A DNA stretch of 64,000 bases. Origin: Arthrospira sp. PCC 9108. GTDB taxonomy: Bacteria; Cyanobacteriota; Cyanobacteriia; Cyanobacteriales; Microcoleaceae. Where the stretch lies: positions 6,262,501 to 6,326,500 of the forward strand of contig CP066886.1 of the NCBI GenBank assembly GCA_016745315.1, in the 5' to 3' direction. The notes beneath the pieces are model-generated. The model was not told the DNA's origin. It saw nothing but the letters and a program-made list of their open reading frames with translations, and did not search any database. This document shows, one piece after another, positions 18,095-27,018 of this stretch (positions are counted from its first letter, which is position 1; the number at the start of each line of letters is the position of its first letter). Position numbers and translations under genes: made by a program.

Positions 18095-20122
18095 ATGAGT
18101 AAGCGGAACAAAGGTAAAATTGCGATCGCCTGTCAAGGAGGAGGAAGCCATGCGGCATTTACGGCGGGAGTTTTAAAGAGATTTCTGCAAGGTGATGTGT
18201 GCGATCGCTATGAAATTGTAAGTTTAAGCGGCACATCTGGCGGCGGTTTATGCAGTCTACTAGCTTGGTATGGTTTAGTTAAAAATCAAGGGGAAACTGC
18301 TGGGGAAGTCTCTCAAAAATTAATTGATTTTTGGGAAGACAACTCAGCCAACCATCTTTGGGAACAATACCTAAATTATTTAACGGTTCAATCCTGTAGA
18401 TTTTACGAGAAAGGGATTATTCCCAGCTATGTTTCTAATCCATACACCTGGGGAGGAGTTCAGGAATTTTGGCAATCTGTAACGCCTAGGCGAGAATATT
18501 TAGACCTGAAAAAACTGCTGGAAAAACACATTAAATTTTCGGAACTTCCTAGGCTGATTAAGGGTAGCAGTCCTCGATTATTTTTAGGTGCGGTTAATGT
18601 GATATCTGGGGAATCAAAAATATTTGACTCTCGCCAAAATGAAATGGAAATTGATGCCATTCTCGCGTCGGCGGCTATTCCCACCCTATTCAAAGCTGTG
18701 GAAATTGGCGATGCTGCTTATTGGGATGGTTTATTTGCCGAAAATCCGCCAATTTTATCCCTAGTGGATGAACAAATTATTCCCCCAGAACAATGGCCGG
18801 ATGAATTATGGGTTATACAGGTGAACCCTCGCGCCTGTGACGGTATACCTAGGACTACGCCAGAGATTTTAGATCGGAGAAATCAACTATCAGGTAATCT
18901 TTCTCTGTATCAAAGTTTAGAGTTTATCGAAAAAACTAATCGCTGGTTACAAAAGGGGTTTTTAAATGGAGAGATGGCGGGAATTAGTCCGGTAAAAATT
19001 CGCCAGTTAGAAATTAAGCGATCGCATTTAGAAGGATTAGACTATGCCTCTAAATTTGACCGCCATCCTAGTTTGATTAACCACCTGATATCGGTAGGCT
19101 TTGAACAAGCTGATGCTTTCGTGGAACCCCTGTTAAACGCTAGGGATTTAGAGGATAAACTTACCCCAGAAAGTCAGGTTAATATAACTTCTGATATTGC
19201 CAAATATGACCCAGGGGTTTTATGGCAAATTGGCACATCTTCCAAACGGCTAAAGGTTTCTTCCCTGGGTGTGTGGACTCCCGAATATAACTATGATATC
19301 GGTAGTGATGCTGACCCGATTCAATCTCCGAGTTTACCGACAATTATAACTGCTCCTGATGCTGAAAAACCACCGGGAGTGGCATCAACAGATCGCCTGA
19401 ATATTCACTTCCAACTCTCTAGGAATTATCAAGAAGGGGAACTAACTTTATTTTACCATCGCGATGGTTCAGGAGAGGATTGGTTATTCCTAGACGGTAT
19501 CCTATTAATCCGCATTTGGGGTGCGGGAGAAAATCAGAAACGTCAAACTGAACTACGACTAGGAAGCCTTAGTCAAGGTGAACATACGATAACTTTAACG
19601 ACTGCTAAAGGTAAGGGTAAGCATCGTATTTATGAGTTAAAATTGGTGGCGGGTGTCTCGGTATCAGAAACGGTCTGGGAAACTCCGGTATCTGGGGTTA
19701 AGAAAACTTCCCAGAAGACTGGAAACACTCAGGCTTTGGTGGCGGAACTTCCCGACAGTTTAGATGGTTTAAATTTTGCTGTCACTACTTCCGAGGATAG
19801 GTCGAAATTATGCCTAGAAGTGACCAATAGTTATCTGAATGCAGATGTTCTGGATTTCCGGGTAGTTGAAGCCGAGGTAATTAGTTCAGAAGGTGAAAGG
19901 CTCCAAGTTCTGGAAGAGGGAGAATTTCTCTCTTTGGGAAACTTACCCGTTAAGGATAGTGAACCGTCTAAGCTGACGGCAGAAATTCCCCTAGATTCTG
20001 GATATGAACCGGCTAAAATAGAGGGGGTTAAACTAGAATACTCGGGTCGAGTTTTGGTGAGTGGTCGAGGTCGCGATCGCTTAAAATTTGCGGTTAATAA
20101 TGGTGGAGATAATCAACCGTAA
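18095..20122 (+). CDS. Patatin-like phospholipase with long C-terminal extension
   Basis: A 675-residue protein. The N-terminal patatin domain (about 1-330) shows the oxyanion-hole motif GGGSHAAFTAG at 15-25, the nucleophile motif GTSGG with Ser48, and the catalytic Asp211 in DGLFAENPP, the complete Ser-Asp dyad of patatin lipid acyl hydrolases. The remaining 340 residues are unlike patatin. They include a beta-rich segment (about 430-530) that could be a carbohydrate- or membrane-binding domain, and an acidic tail. There is no signal peptide. The next gene (vWA protein) starts 36 bp downstream on the same strand, and a truncated second patatin start lies beyond that. Probable role: phospholipid or galactolipid hydrolysis, perhaps in a two-gene unit. 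Confidence 0.85.
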   Translation: MSKRNKGKIAIACQGGGSHAAFTAGVLKRFLQGDVCDRYEIVSLSGTSGGGLCSLLAWYGLVKNQGETAGEVSQKLIDFWEDNSANHLWEQYLNYLTVQSCRFYEKGIIPSYVSNPYTWGGVQEFWQSVTPRREYLDLKKLLEKHIKFSELPRLIKGSSPRLFLGAVNVISGESKIFDSRQNEMEIDAILASAAIPTLFKAVEIGDAAYWDGLFAENPPILSLVDEQIIPPEQWPDELWVIQVNPRACDGIPRTTPEILDRRNQLSGNLSLYQSLEFIEKTNRWLQKGFLNGEMAGISPVKIRQLEIKRSHLEGLDYASKFDRHPSLINHLISVGFEQADAFVEPLLNARDLEDKLTPESQVNITSDIAKYDPGVLWQIGTSSKRLKVSSLGVWTPEYNYDIGSDADPIQSPSLPTIITAPDAEKPPGVASTDRLNIHFQLSRNYQEGELTLFYHRDGSGEDWLFLDGILLIRIWGAGENQKRQTELRLGSLSQGEHTITLTTAKGKGKHRIYELKLVAGVSVSETVWETPVSGVKKTSQKTGNTQALVAELPDSLDGLNFAVTTSEDRSKLCLEVTNSYLNADVLDFRVVEAEVISSEGERLQVLEEGEFLSLGNLPVKDSEPSKLTAEIPLDSGYEPAKIEGVKLEYSGRVLVSGRGRDRLKFAVNNGGDNQP

Positions 20123-20158
20123 AATCCTGGCAAAAAATAGCGGTAATAGGATGACAAT

Positions 20159-21172
20159 ATGAGTCAGAAAAATACAATCAATAAAGTGGACTTGGTAGTA
20201 ATTATCGATACCAGTTCATCACTGCGCGATGATGCTGCTACTATCAGTAATGTGGCGGAACAGGTGATAGAAAATGTCACGGAAAGCTACCCCTGTGATT
20301 TGGAGATTACCTGGTTAGGAATAGAGGGAATTTGGCACGGAACCCCCTTTAGTCGTACCCTGCGTAATTATTTGATTAATTCTGGGGTAAATGAGTCGGA
20401 ATTGACTGGGTTAAAGGTTAGCCGTAGCAATGGAAGGAATGACCCAGCGAGGGGGGATGGTGCGGGAGCGATCGCCGATGCATGTAATCACTTTGACTGG
20501 CGTTTAGGCGCAAATAGGGCGATTTTTTATCTGGGAGAATTGGGGATTTCATTAGATAATGAATCACTAGATTTAGACCAGTGGGAAAAAGCGATCGCTG
20601 CGGCTAAGTCAGCATTAGTCAGAGTTCACAGTTATCGGAAATCTGCGGGAGATAATGTAGCCATCAGCGAACAAACGGGGGGATTATCATTTATTCATCC
20701 CCTAGATGATCAGGGTTGGTCGTCGGCTTTATTATCGGTGGTGGCGGCGAGTTTTACGCCAGAATCTTACCTGGGAATAGATAAATATTCTCCCTCTTTT
20801 GAGTTGATTTGTCCTCAGCCTAGCCTAGGTGAAAATCAGGTGGAAACTGTGGCGATCGCTGTTACCAATAAGTACAGTAACATCACCTTTCGGGATGTGA
20901 CCGTGTTTCTGTCCGCCGTCACCATTGATGAACGGACTCCTGTACCTAATTTACCTGACGAAATTCCCCCGATTCTCTTACAGCCAAATACCCCAATTTA
21001 TTTTGGCGATATCGACCCCTATAACCCAGATATTGAACCTGTCCCTACAGCTACAATCCGCCCCATTCAAATTGAGACCAGGGGCTCTATTAGTGGGGAG
21101 TTTTGGCTAAATATTGACTACAGTTATTCCGCTGAATTTTCAGTCAAAAAACAGGAAACGGTTTTAGTGTAA
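20159..21172 (+). CDS. von Willebrand factor A domain-like protein
   Basis: A 337-residue protein. The first 200 residues look like a vWA fold: strand VDLVVIIDTSSSL has the metal-ion (MIDAS) motif with Asp17, Ser19 and Ser21. The C-terminal third is beta-rich and Pro-rich (IPPILLQPNTPIYFGDIDP). There is no signal peptide or membrane helix. It follows the patatin gene by 36 bp, so the two are probably co-transcribed and the vWA protein may bind the lipase or its target. The pairing is seen; the interaction is inferred. Confidence 0.72.
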   Translation: MSQKNTINKVDLVVIIDTSSSLRDDAATISNVAEQVIENVTESYPCDLEITWLGIEGIWHGTPFSRTLRNYLINSGVNESELTGLKVSRSNGRNDPARGDGAGAIADACNHFDWRLGANRAIFYLGELGISLDNESLDLDQWEKAIAAAKSALVRVHSYRKSAGDNVAISEQTGGLSFIHPLDDQGWSSALLSVVAASFTPESYLGIDKYSPSFELICPQPSLGENQVETVAIAVTNKYSNITFRDVTVFLSAVTIDERTPVPNLPDEIPPILLQPNTPIYFGDIDPYNPDIEPVPTATIRPIQIETRGSISGEFWLNIDYSYSAEFSVKKQETVLV

Positions 21173-21211
21173 AATCAACCCAATTCTTGTCAAAAATCAG
21201 AAGAGAAGAAT

Positions 21212-21310
21212 ATGGCGATCGCTTGTCAAGGTGGCGGTAGTCATAGAGATTTGTTGGGGCGAAAAATGTGCCGCCCCGACAGGTGTTCCACAGCCAGCAT
21301 AGATGAATGA
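21212..21310 (+). pseudogene. Truncated start of a second patatin gene
   Basis: A 32-codon frame with a purine-rich ribosome site (AGAAGAGAAGA) just before the ATG. Its first 11 codons read MAIACQGGGSH, the same oxyanion motif as residues 9-19 of the patatin at 18095. Most of the matching codons differ at the third base (for example GGT/GGC/GGT against GGA/GGA/GGA), so it is a diverged relative and not a recent copy. After SHR the patatin similarity ends abruptly. Confidence 0.6.
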
Positions 21311-21315
21311 CTAAG

Positions 21316-21353
21316 GGCGGGTGGGGGAGGGGTTTAAACTCCCCCCTACCGCC
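21316..21353. terminator. Bidirectional terminator-like hairpin
   Basis: Outer stem GGCGG (21316-21320) with CCGCC (21349-21353), inner stem GGGGGAG (21323-21329) with CTCCCCC (21339-21345). It lies between the convergent vWA and ftsH genes, where a shared terminator is expected. Confidence 0.55.
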
Positions 21354-21385
21354 TCCTAACAACTGTTTTGTAGTTGATATGTAGC

Positions 21386-23341
21386 TTATTTGGTGAGACT
21401 AATCGCCATTTGATTTTCAGGAAGAGGAGTATATTCCGACACCAGGCGGCGGAACTCATCCCCCTCAATGGTTTCCTTTTCCAGGAGAAGTCCTACCAAC
21501 CGATCTAGCAAAACTCGGTGATCACGGATAAGGCGGCGAGCTTGCTCATAACAGCGAAAAGCGATCGCTCTAATTTGATGATCAATCTTAGTCGCCACTT
21601 CCTCAGAATACTCCGATTGACTAGGAAAGCCGCGCCCCAAGAATACCTGTTCTCCGGGACTTTCCAAAGCCACCAATCCCAAATCCGACATCCCGTAACG
21701 AGTCACCATTTCCCGCGCCAAATTACTGACCACCTGGATATCATTACTAGCGCCAATAGTCACCTCTGCTTCACCAAAAACCTCCTGTTCAGCAGCCCTT
21801 CCCCCCAAAGCAATAGTAATTTGATCAATCAACCAAGCGCGGGTATACAGACCACTATCAACCATATCCTCATTAAACATCTGTTGAGCGAAACCGCCAA
21901 TTCCTCCAGAGCGGGGAATAATTGTCACCTTATTAAGAGGATCAGAATTTTTCAACAGAGTCATCAGCAAAGCGTGTCCCACCTCATGATAAGCAATCAG
22001 TCGCTTTTTCTTGCTGTCGAGAAGGGGAGTTAAAGCCAAACCAATAGTTATCCGGTCAATAGCATCATCAATTTCTAACAGAGTAATCGCTTCCTTGCGT
22101 CGTCTGGCCGTTAAAATCGCCGCTTCATTAAGCAAATTAGCCAGATCCGCCCCTGCTAATCCCGGTGTTCTGCGGGCGATCGCCTCTAGGGAAACATCAT
22201 CAGCCAGCTTTTTATTGCGCGCATGAACCTGTAAAATCCCTAAACGGCCATTGTAACCAGGTAAATCAACAATCACCTGTCGGTCAAACCGTCCCGGACG
22301 CAATAGGGCTGCATCCAACACATCAGGGCGATTAGTGGCTGCAATCACAATAATACCCGGATTACCCTCAAATCCATCCATTTCCGTCAGTAATTGGTTA
22401 AGGGTCTGTTCCCGTTCATCATTACCGCCGCCAATTCCCGCCCCCCGTTGGCGACCGACAGCATCAATTTCATCAATAAAAATCAGACAGGGGGAATTAT
22501 CCTTAGCCTTCTTAAAAAGATCCCGCACCCGGGATGCGCCTACCCCCACAAACATCTCCACAAATTCCGACCCAGAAATGCTAAAAAACGGAACTCCCGC
22601 CTCCCCCGCTACAGCCTTAGCTAACAGGGTCTTTCCCGTTCCAGGGGGTCCCACCAATAGCACTCCCCTAGGAATTTTCGCACCAATGGCAGTAAACTTT
22701 TCCGGGGATTTTAGGAATGTGACCACCTCTTGCAATTCTTCCTTAGCTTCTTCAATACCAGCCACATCATCAAACAGAATCCCGGTTTTCGCTTCCATTT
22801 GGAACCTAGCCTTAGATTTACCAAAATTCATAGCATTTCCCGAAGACTGGGAAGACCGCCGCAGAATCATCAGCAGAAAAGCTAAGACCGCCACAATCAC
22901 CAAAACATTGACCACTAAACCCATAGCCGCGCTATTGTCTGCCGAAGGCCTTACCTCATAGTCTACCGGGTTTGCCCGCAGCGCCGCCATCAGTTCCGGG
23001 TTATGGTCAAATAGTGCCACAAACCTAATCTGTTGTTGATTGGCTTCGTCTGTGAATGTGACTTTAGCAACTTGTCGTGATGGGTCTTCTTGAATTCTCA
23101 TGACCTGTCCCGCTTCGATTTTCTGCAACAAGTCTGTATAACTCATCGACCCAGAATCACGATTAGCCAAAGCTGGAGTCCCCAAAAGGATACTTTGGGA
23201 AATCACCCAACCCCCCAAAATCCGCCACAAATGCTTTTTGGACATGGCTGATGATTTAACTGGTTGTCCCAATCTGCTGATCCAGGAACTTTTCATATTC
23301 AGATTTACCTTTGCTGTTGCCGTATCTTTTAATCTAACCAT
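21386..23341 (-). CDS. ftsH: ATP-dependent zinc metalloprotease FtsH
   Basis: A membrane-anchored AAA+ protease that extracts and degrades damaged membrane proteins; in cyanobacteria some FtsH forms repair photosystem II by removing D1. The 651-residue protein has an N-terminal hydrophobic segment (about 40-58), an exposed domain, a second membrane helix (about 139-160), Walker A GPPGTGKT (231-238), Walker B LIFIDEID, the second region of homology RPGRFDR, and the zinc site HEVGH (452-456). Start ATG 23341 is the longest; internal ATG 23296 (MKSSWISRLG) is equally reasonable and gives about 636 residues. Cyanobacteria have about four FtsH paralogues; which one this is cannot be settled by eye. 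The gene is single and convergent to the vWA gene. Confidence 0.95.
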   Translation of the reverse strand: MVRLKDTATAKVNLNMKSSWISRLGQPVKSSAMSKKHLWRILGGWVISQSILLGTPALANRDSGSMSYTDLLQKIEAGQVMRIQEDPSRQVAKVTFTDEANQQQIRFVALFDHNPELMAALRANPVDYEVRPSADNSAAMGLVVNVLVIVAVLAFLLMILRRSSQSSGNAMNFGKSKARFQMEAKTGILFDDVAGIEEAKEELQEVVTFLKSPEKFTAIGAKIPRGVLLVGPPGTGKTLLAKAVAGEAGVPFFSISGSEFVEMFVGVGASRVRDLFKKAKDNSPCLIFIDEIDAVGRQRGAGIGGGNDEREQTLNQLLTEMDGFEGNPGIIVIAATNRPDVLDAALLRPGRFDRQVIVDLPGYNGRLGILQVHARNKKLADDVSLEAIARRTPGLAGADLANLLNEAAILTARRRKEAITLLEIDDAIDRITIGLALTPLLDSKKKRLIAYHEVGHALLMTLLKNSDPLNKVTIIPRSGGIGGFAQQMFNEDMVDSGLYTRAWLIDQITIALGGRAAEQEVFGEAEVTIGASNDIQVVSNLAREMVTRYGMSDLGLVALESPGEQVFLGRGFPSQSEYSEEVATKIDHQIRAIAFRCYEQARRLIRDHRVLLDRLVGLLLEKETIEGDEFRRLVSEYTPLPENQMAISLTK

Positions 23342-23543
23342 TACTGTATAGTTTAGCTTGAGATTATGTTAGCCGCCCCCACCTCAGCCATTATTAGGGG
23401 AAAGTCATCGGGTTGGACGTTCTTCTCTCCCTGGTGCTGACACCAGCCTAGAACTTGGCGCTTTGTCTGGTATTGTTATCGCTTTCGGAAAAGCATCCTA
23501 TAATTAAAATATATTTTTTGGGACTCAGACAGGAGCAATTTAG

Positions 23544-25013
23544 ATGATTAATGGCGTAATGATGCAATACTTCCATTGGTACATCGATCCCGATTTGATT
23601 TTATGGAATCAACTTAAAGAAAACGCCCAAGAATTAGCCGATGCTGGTATTACCGCCCTCTGGCTTCCTCCTGCTTATAAGGGTCAAGCCGGAAAATATG
23701 ATGTAGGCTATGGGGTCTATGATTTATATGATCTGGGGGAGTTTGATCAAAAGGGCTCTGTGCGGACAAAATATGGCGATCGCCAACAGTATTTAGATGC
23801 CATTCATGCTGCCCAAAATGCTGGCATTCAAGTTTACGCTGATATTGTAGTTAATCATAGAATGGGAGGCGATGAAACTGAGGTGGTTAAAGCTACTCCT
23901 TTTGCTATGAATAATCGGATTCATCCAATTGGGGAAATGCGAGATATTAAAGCCTATACTCATTTTACTTTCCCTGGTCGTCAAGGCAAACATTCTGATT
24001 TTCAATGGCATTGGTGGCATTTTGATGCGGTTGATTATGATGACTTTACTAAAGATTCCTCAACCATTTATCTGTTTGAAGGTAAGGTTTTTGATGATTA
24101 TGTGTCCTTGGAAAAGGGGAATTTTAACTATTTAATGGGTTGTGATCTCGATTTCCAAAATCGAGAAGTTAGAGACGAAATCACTAACTGGGCTAAATGG
24201 TATCTGGATACCACAGGAGTTAATGGTTTCCGCCTTGATGCGATTAAACATATTTCGGCTTGGTTTTTCCCACAATGGATAGAAACCCTAGAAAATCACG
24301 TCGGTAAAGACTTGTTTATGGTAGGTAAATATTGGTACAATGACCTTGATACTCTTCATTGGTATGTAGATACAGTTGGCGGTCGAATGTCTGTGTTTGA
24401 TGTTCCCCTACACTATAAGTTTTATTATGCCAGTAAGTCGGGGGGTAACTTCGACATGAGAACTATTCTCGATCGCACTTTTATGCAGGAACGCCCCATT
24501 AATGCGGTCACCTTTGTAGAAAATCATGATTCTCAACCTTTACAATCCTTAGAAGCACCCGTTGAACCTTGGTTTAAACCGTTGGCTTATGCGATTATTC
24601 TGCTGCGACGAGAAGGTTATCCCTGTATTTTCTATGCTGACTATTATGGCGCAGAATACGAAGATTATGGCAGAGATGGTAACAGTTATAAAATTGTTTT
24701 ACCCTCCCACCGTTGGATAATTGATAAGTTATTATATGCGCGACATAATTACTCCTACGGGGAACAATACGATTACTTCGACAACTACAATGTCATCGGT
24801 TGGACTCGTTTAGGTGATGAAGAACACCCCCAAGGTATAGCTGTGATTATGAGTGATAACATTCCTGGTCAAAAATGGATGGAAGTTGGTAAACCTAATG
24901 CTAAATTTATTGACCTGACAGAACACATCAAAGAACCTGTTTATACCAATGAATGGGGATGGGGTCACTTTTCCTGTGACGGGGGTTCTGTATCTGTTTG
25001 GGTACAGGAATAG
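23544..25013 (+). CDS. GH13 alpha-amylase homologue with the acid/base Glu replaced by Lys
   Basis: A 489-residue cytosolic relative of the bacterial liquefying alpha-amylases (GH13_5), which cut alpha-1,4 glucan bonds. Conserved regions are clear: DIVVNHRMG (region I), GFRLDAIKH with the nucleophile Asp232 (region II), and VENHDSQP with Asp329 (region IV), plus the C-terminal beta domain ending SVSVWVQE. In region III, where the family has Glu (AEYW or GEYW), this protein has GKYW: Lys262, codon AAA at 24327-24329. A GAA-to-AAA change removes the proton donor, so the enzyme is expected to be inactive or nearly so, unless this is a sequence error. The rest of the frame is intact. There is no signal peptide. 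The start at 23544 follows an AGGAG site about 9 bases upstream. Confidence 0.92.
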   Translation: MINGVMMQYFHWYIDPDLILWNQLKENAQELADAGITALWLPPAYKGQAGKYDVGYGVYDLYDLGEFDQKGSVRTKYGDRQQYLDAIHAAQNAGIQVYADIVVNHRMGGDETEVVKATPFAMNNRIHPIGEMRDIKAYTHFTFPGRQGKHSDFQWHWWHFDAVDYDDFTKDSSTIYLFEGKVFDDYVSLEKGNFNYLMGCDLDFQNREVRDEITNWAKWYLDTTGVNGFRLDAIKHISAWFFPQWIETLENHVGKDLFMVGKYWYNDLDTLHWYVDTVGGRMSVFDVPLHYKFYYASKSGGNFDMRTILDRTFMQERPINAVTFVENHDSQPLQSLEAPVEPWFKPLAYAIILLRREGYPCIFYADYYGAEYEDYGRDGNSYKIVLPSHRWIIDKLLYARHNYSYGEQYDYFDNYNVIGWTRLGDEEHPQGIAVIMSDNIPGQKWMEVGKPNAKFIDLTEHIKEPVYTNEWGWGHFSCDGGSVSVWVQE

Positions 25014-25106
25014 GAATAACTGATTTCTGATGACTTAAATTAACTCGGAACCCGCCAGGATATTTGGTAGCCCCCAATATAGTCCTGGCAGATGCTATAA
25101 TGTTAG

Positions 25107-26969
25107 TTAAAAGGTTTCCCACTCCATTGCTGCTACTGCTACAGGTGCTGGGGGGGAAGCTGGAACTGGTGAGGCTTGAACCGGATAATTTGTGAATTCC
25201 TGTTCCTTTTCTTGTAGTTGCGATCGCAATTGTTCCAACTCCTCTTGAGTCTGTTTGTATTTACTATGGGAGGACTCTAATACCTGCATGGTTTCCTGAA
25301 GTTGAGCGTGACACTTCTCTAAAAGTCCCTCCGTCTCCTCTTTTTGCGATCGCAATTGTTCCAATTCCTCTTGAGTCTGTTTGTATTTACTATGGGAGGA
25401 CTCTAATACCTCCATAGTTTCCTGAAGTTGAGCGTGACACTTCTGCAAAAGTCCCTCCGTCTCCTCTTTTTGCGATCGCAATTGTTCCAATTCCCCTTGA
25501 GTCTGTTTGTGTTGACTGTGGGAGGACTCTAATACCTCCATAGTTTCCTGAAGTTGAGCGTGACACTTCTGCAAAAGTCCCTCCGTCTCCTCTTTTTGCG
25601 ATCGCAGTGTTTGCAGATTTTGTCGCGCCTCGTGTAACTGAGCCTTAGTCTTATCAACTTCCTCAGCCGCTTCTTTTTGCATAAACTGAGCCTGTTTCAA
25701 CTCCTCAGTCTTATTATTCAGCTTGTCTTTAGTTTCCTGTAACTCCTGTTGGACAGACCCCAGTTGTGCTTTTGACCCTTGCGCCTGTTGAACCTGAATA
25801 TGAGCCTTTTCTAGTTCCTCCAATACCTCATCAAACTTCAACTGACCCTGCTGTAACTCCTGCTGAATGCTCGTAAATTTCTCTTTAGTTTCCTGTAACT
25901 CCTGTTGAACAGACTCCAGTTGTGCTTTTTCCTGTTGCGCCTGTTGAGCCTGAATATGAGCCTGTTCCAGTTCCCCCAATACCTCATCAAACTGACACTG
26001 AAGCAGGTCTAACTGTTCAGTGGCGCTGGTTAGCTGACCTTGAATAGTCTGTAACTCTTTTTGTAGCGACTCCAGTTCCGCTTTATCTGCTTCCTGCTGC
26101 TGAATTTGAGCCTTAGCCTTTTCTAGCTCCTCAGTAGTGCTAGTTAGCTTGGCTTGAGTTTCCTGTAACTGCTGTTTGACCGACTCCAGTTGTGCTTTTG
26201 ACCCTTGCGCCTCCTGAATTTGAGTCTTAGCCTGTTCCAATTCCCCCAAAACCTGATTTAACTGAGAATTGAGCTCCCGTTCCAATTCTTGCTTGCTCTC
26301 CGTATCCGAGGCTGTTTCCTGCTGAATTTGATGTAACTTAAAATGAGTTTCCTCAAATTCCCCCAATACCTCATCAAACTGACAGTTGACCTTTTCTAAC
26401 TCCTCAGTAGTGCTAGTTAGCTTGGCTTGAGTTTCCTGTAACTGCTGTTTGACCGACTCCAGTTGTGCTTTTGACCCTTGTGCCTCCTGAATTTGAGTCT
26501 TAGCCTTTTCTAACTCCTCAGTAGTGCTAGTTAGCTTGGCTTGAGCTTCCTGTAACTGCTGTTTGACCGACTCCAGTTCCGCCTTGTCCGTTTCCCCCTG
26601 CTGAATTTGAGCCTGAACCTGGTCTAACTGGGTGCGAGTCGTGTTCAAACTATCTTGAGTAGTCTGTAGCTCTTGTTGTAGGGACTCCAGTTGTGCTTTT
26701 TCCGCTTCCTGCTGGTGAATTTGAGTCTTAGCCTGCTCCAATTCCGCCAAAACCTGATTTAACTGAGACCGGAGCGCTTCTAATTCCTGTTGACAGTTAG
26801 TATCAGAGGCTGTTTCCTGCTGTGGAATTTGGGTCTGAGCCTGTTGGAGTTCCCCGGATACCTGTTCAAACTGAGACTGGACTCGTTCTAATTCCTCCCA
26901 AACATCACGCAATTCGGATTTAGTTTGCTCGAGTTCTTGTTGTAACTGTTCCTGAGTGGGTTTCGCCAT
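25107..26969 (-). CDS. Long coiled-coil repeat protein
   Basis: A 620-residue protein that is almost entirely heptad-rich coiled coil (Glu, Gln, Leu, Lys), from about residue 5 to 590. It is built of imperfect repeats such as KAQLESVKQQLQETQAKLTS and ends with a Pro/Ala-rich linker and MEWETF. Near the C-terminus three 42-residue blocks (EETEGLLQKCHAQLQ...) are nearly identical at the DNA level. There is no signal peptide or membrane helix. It begins 49 bp after the TRAP permease stop on the same strand. It could be structural or a filament-forming scaffold; coiled coils give no function by themselves. Confidence 0.8.
   Translation of the reverse strand: MAKPTQEQLQQELEQTKSELRDVWEELERVQSQFEQVSGELQQAQTQIPQQETASDTNCQQELEALRSQLNQVLAELEQAKTQIHQQEAEKAQLESLQQELQTTQDSLNTTRTQLDQVQAQIQQGETDKAELESVKQQLQEAQAKLTSTTEELEKAKTQIQEAQGSKAQLESVKQQLQETQAKLTSTTEELEKVNCQFDEVLGEFEETHFKLHQIQQETASDTESKQELERELNSQLNQVLGELEQAKTQIQEAQGSKAQLESVKQQLQETQAKLTSTTEELEKAKAQIQQQEADKAELESLQKELQTIQGQLTSATEQLDLLQCQFDEVLGELEQAHIQAQQAQQEKAQLESVQQELQETKEKFTSIQQELQQGQLKFDEVLEELEKAHIQVQQAQGSKAQLGSVQQELQETKDKLNNKTEELKQAQFMQKEAAEEVDKTKAQLHEARQNLQTLRSQKEETEGLLQKCHAQLQETMEVLESSHSQHKQTQGELEQLRSQKEETEGLLQKCHAQLQETMEVLESSHSKYKQTQEELEQLRSQKEETEGLLEKCHAQLQETMQVLESSHSKYKQTQEELEQLRSQLQEKEQEFTNYPVQASPVPASPPAPVAVAAMEWETF
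25219..25597 (-). repeat. Three 126-bp in-frame tandem repeats within the coiled-coil gene
   Basis: The segment starting TGCGATCGCA recurs at 25219, 25345, 25471 and 25597, exactly 126 bp (42 codons) apart. Copies are nearly identical, including the HIP1 octamer, which shows recent in-frame duplication. Copy number may vary between strains. Confidence 0.88.
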
Positions 26970-27018
26970 AATGATTATCTAATCGCACAAATAAGTAATG
27001 TCGCTAACTGTATCTATT

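Noticed and set aside
22335..22961. 208-codon plus frame inside ftsH
   Set aside because: Antisense shadow of a fully conserved FtsH reading frame.
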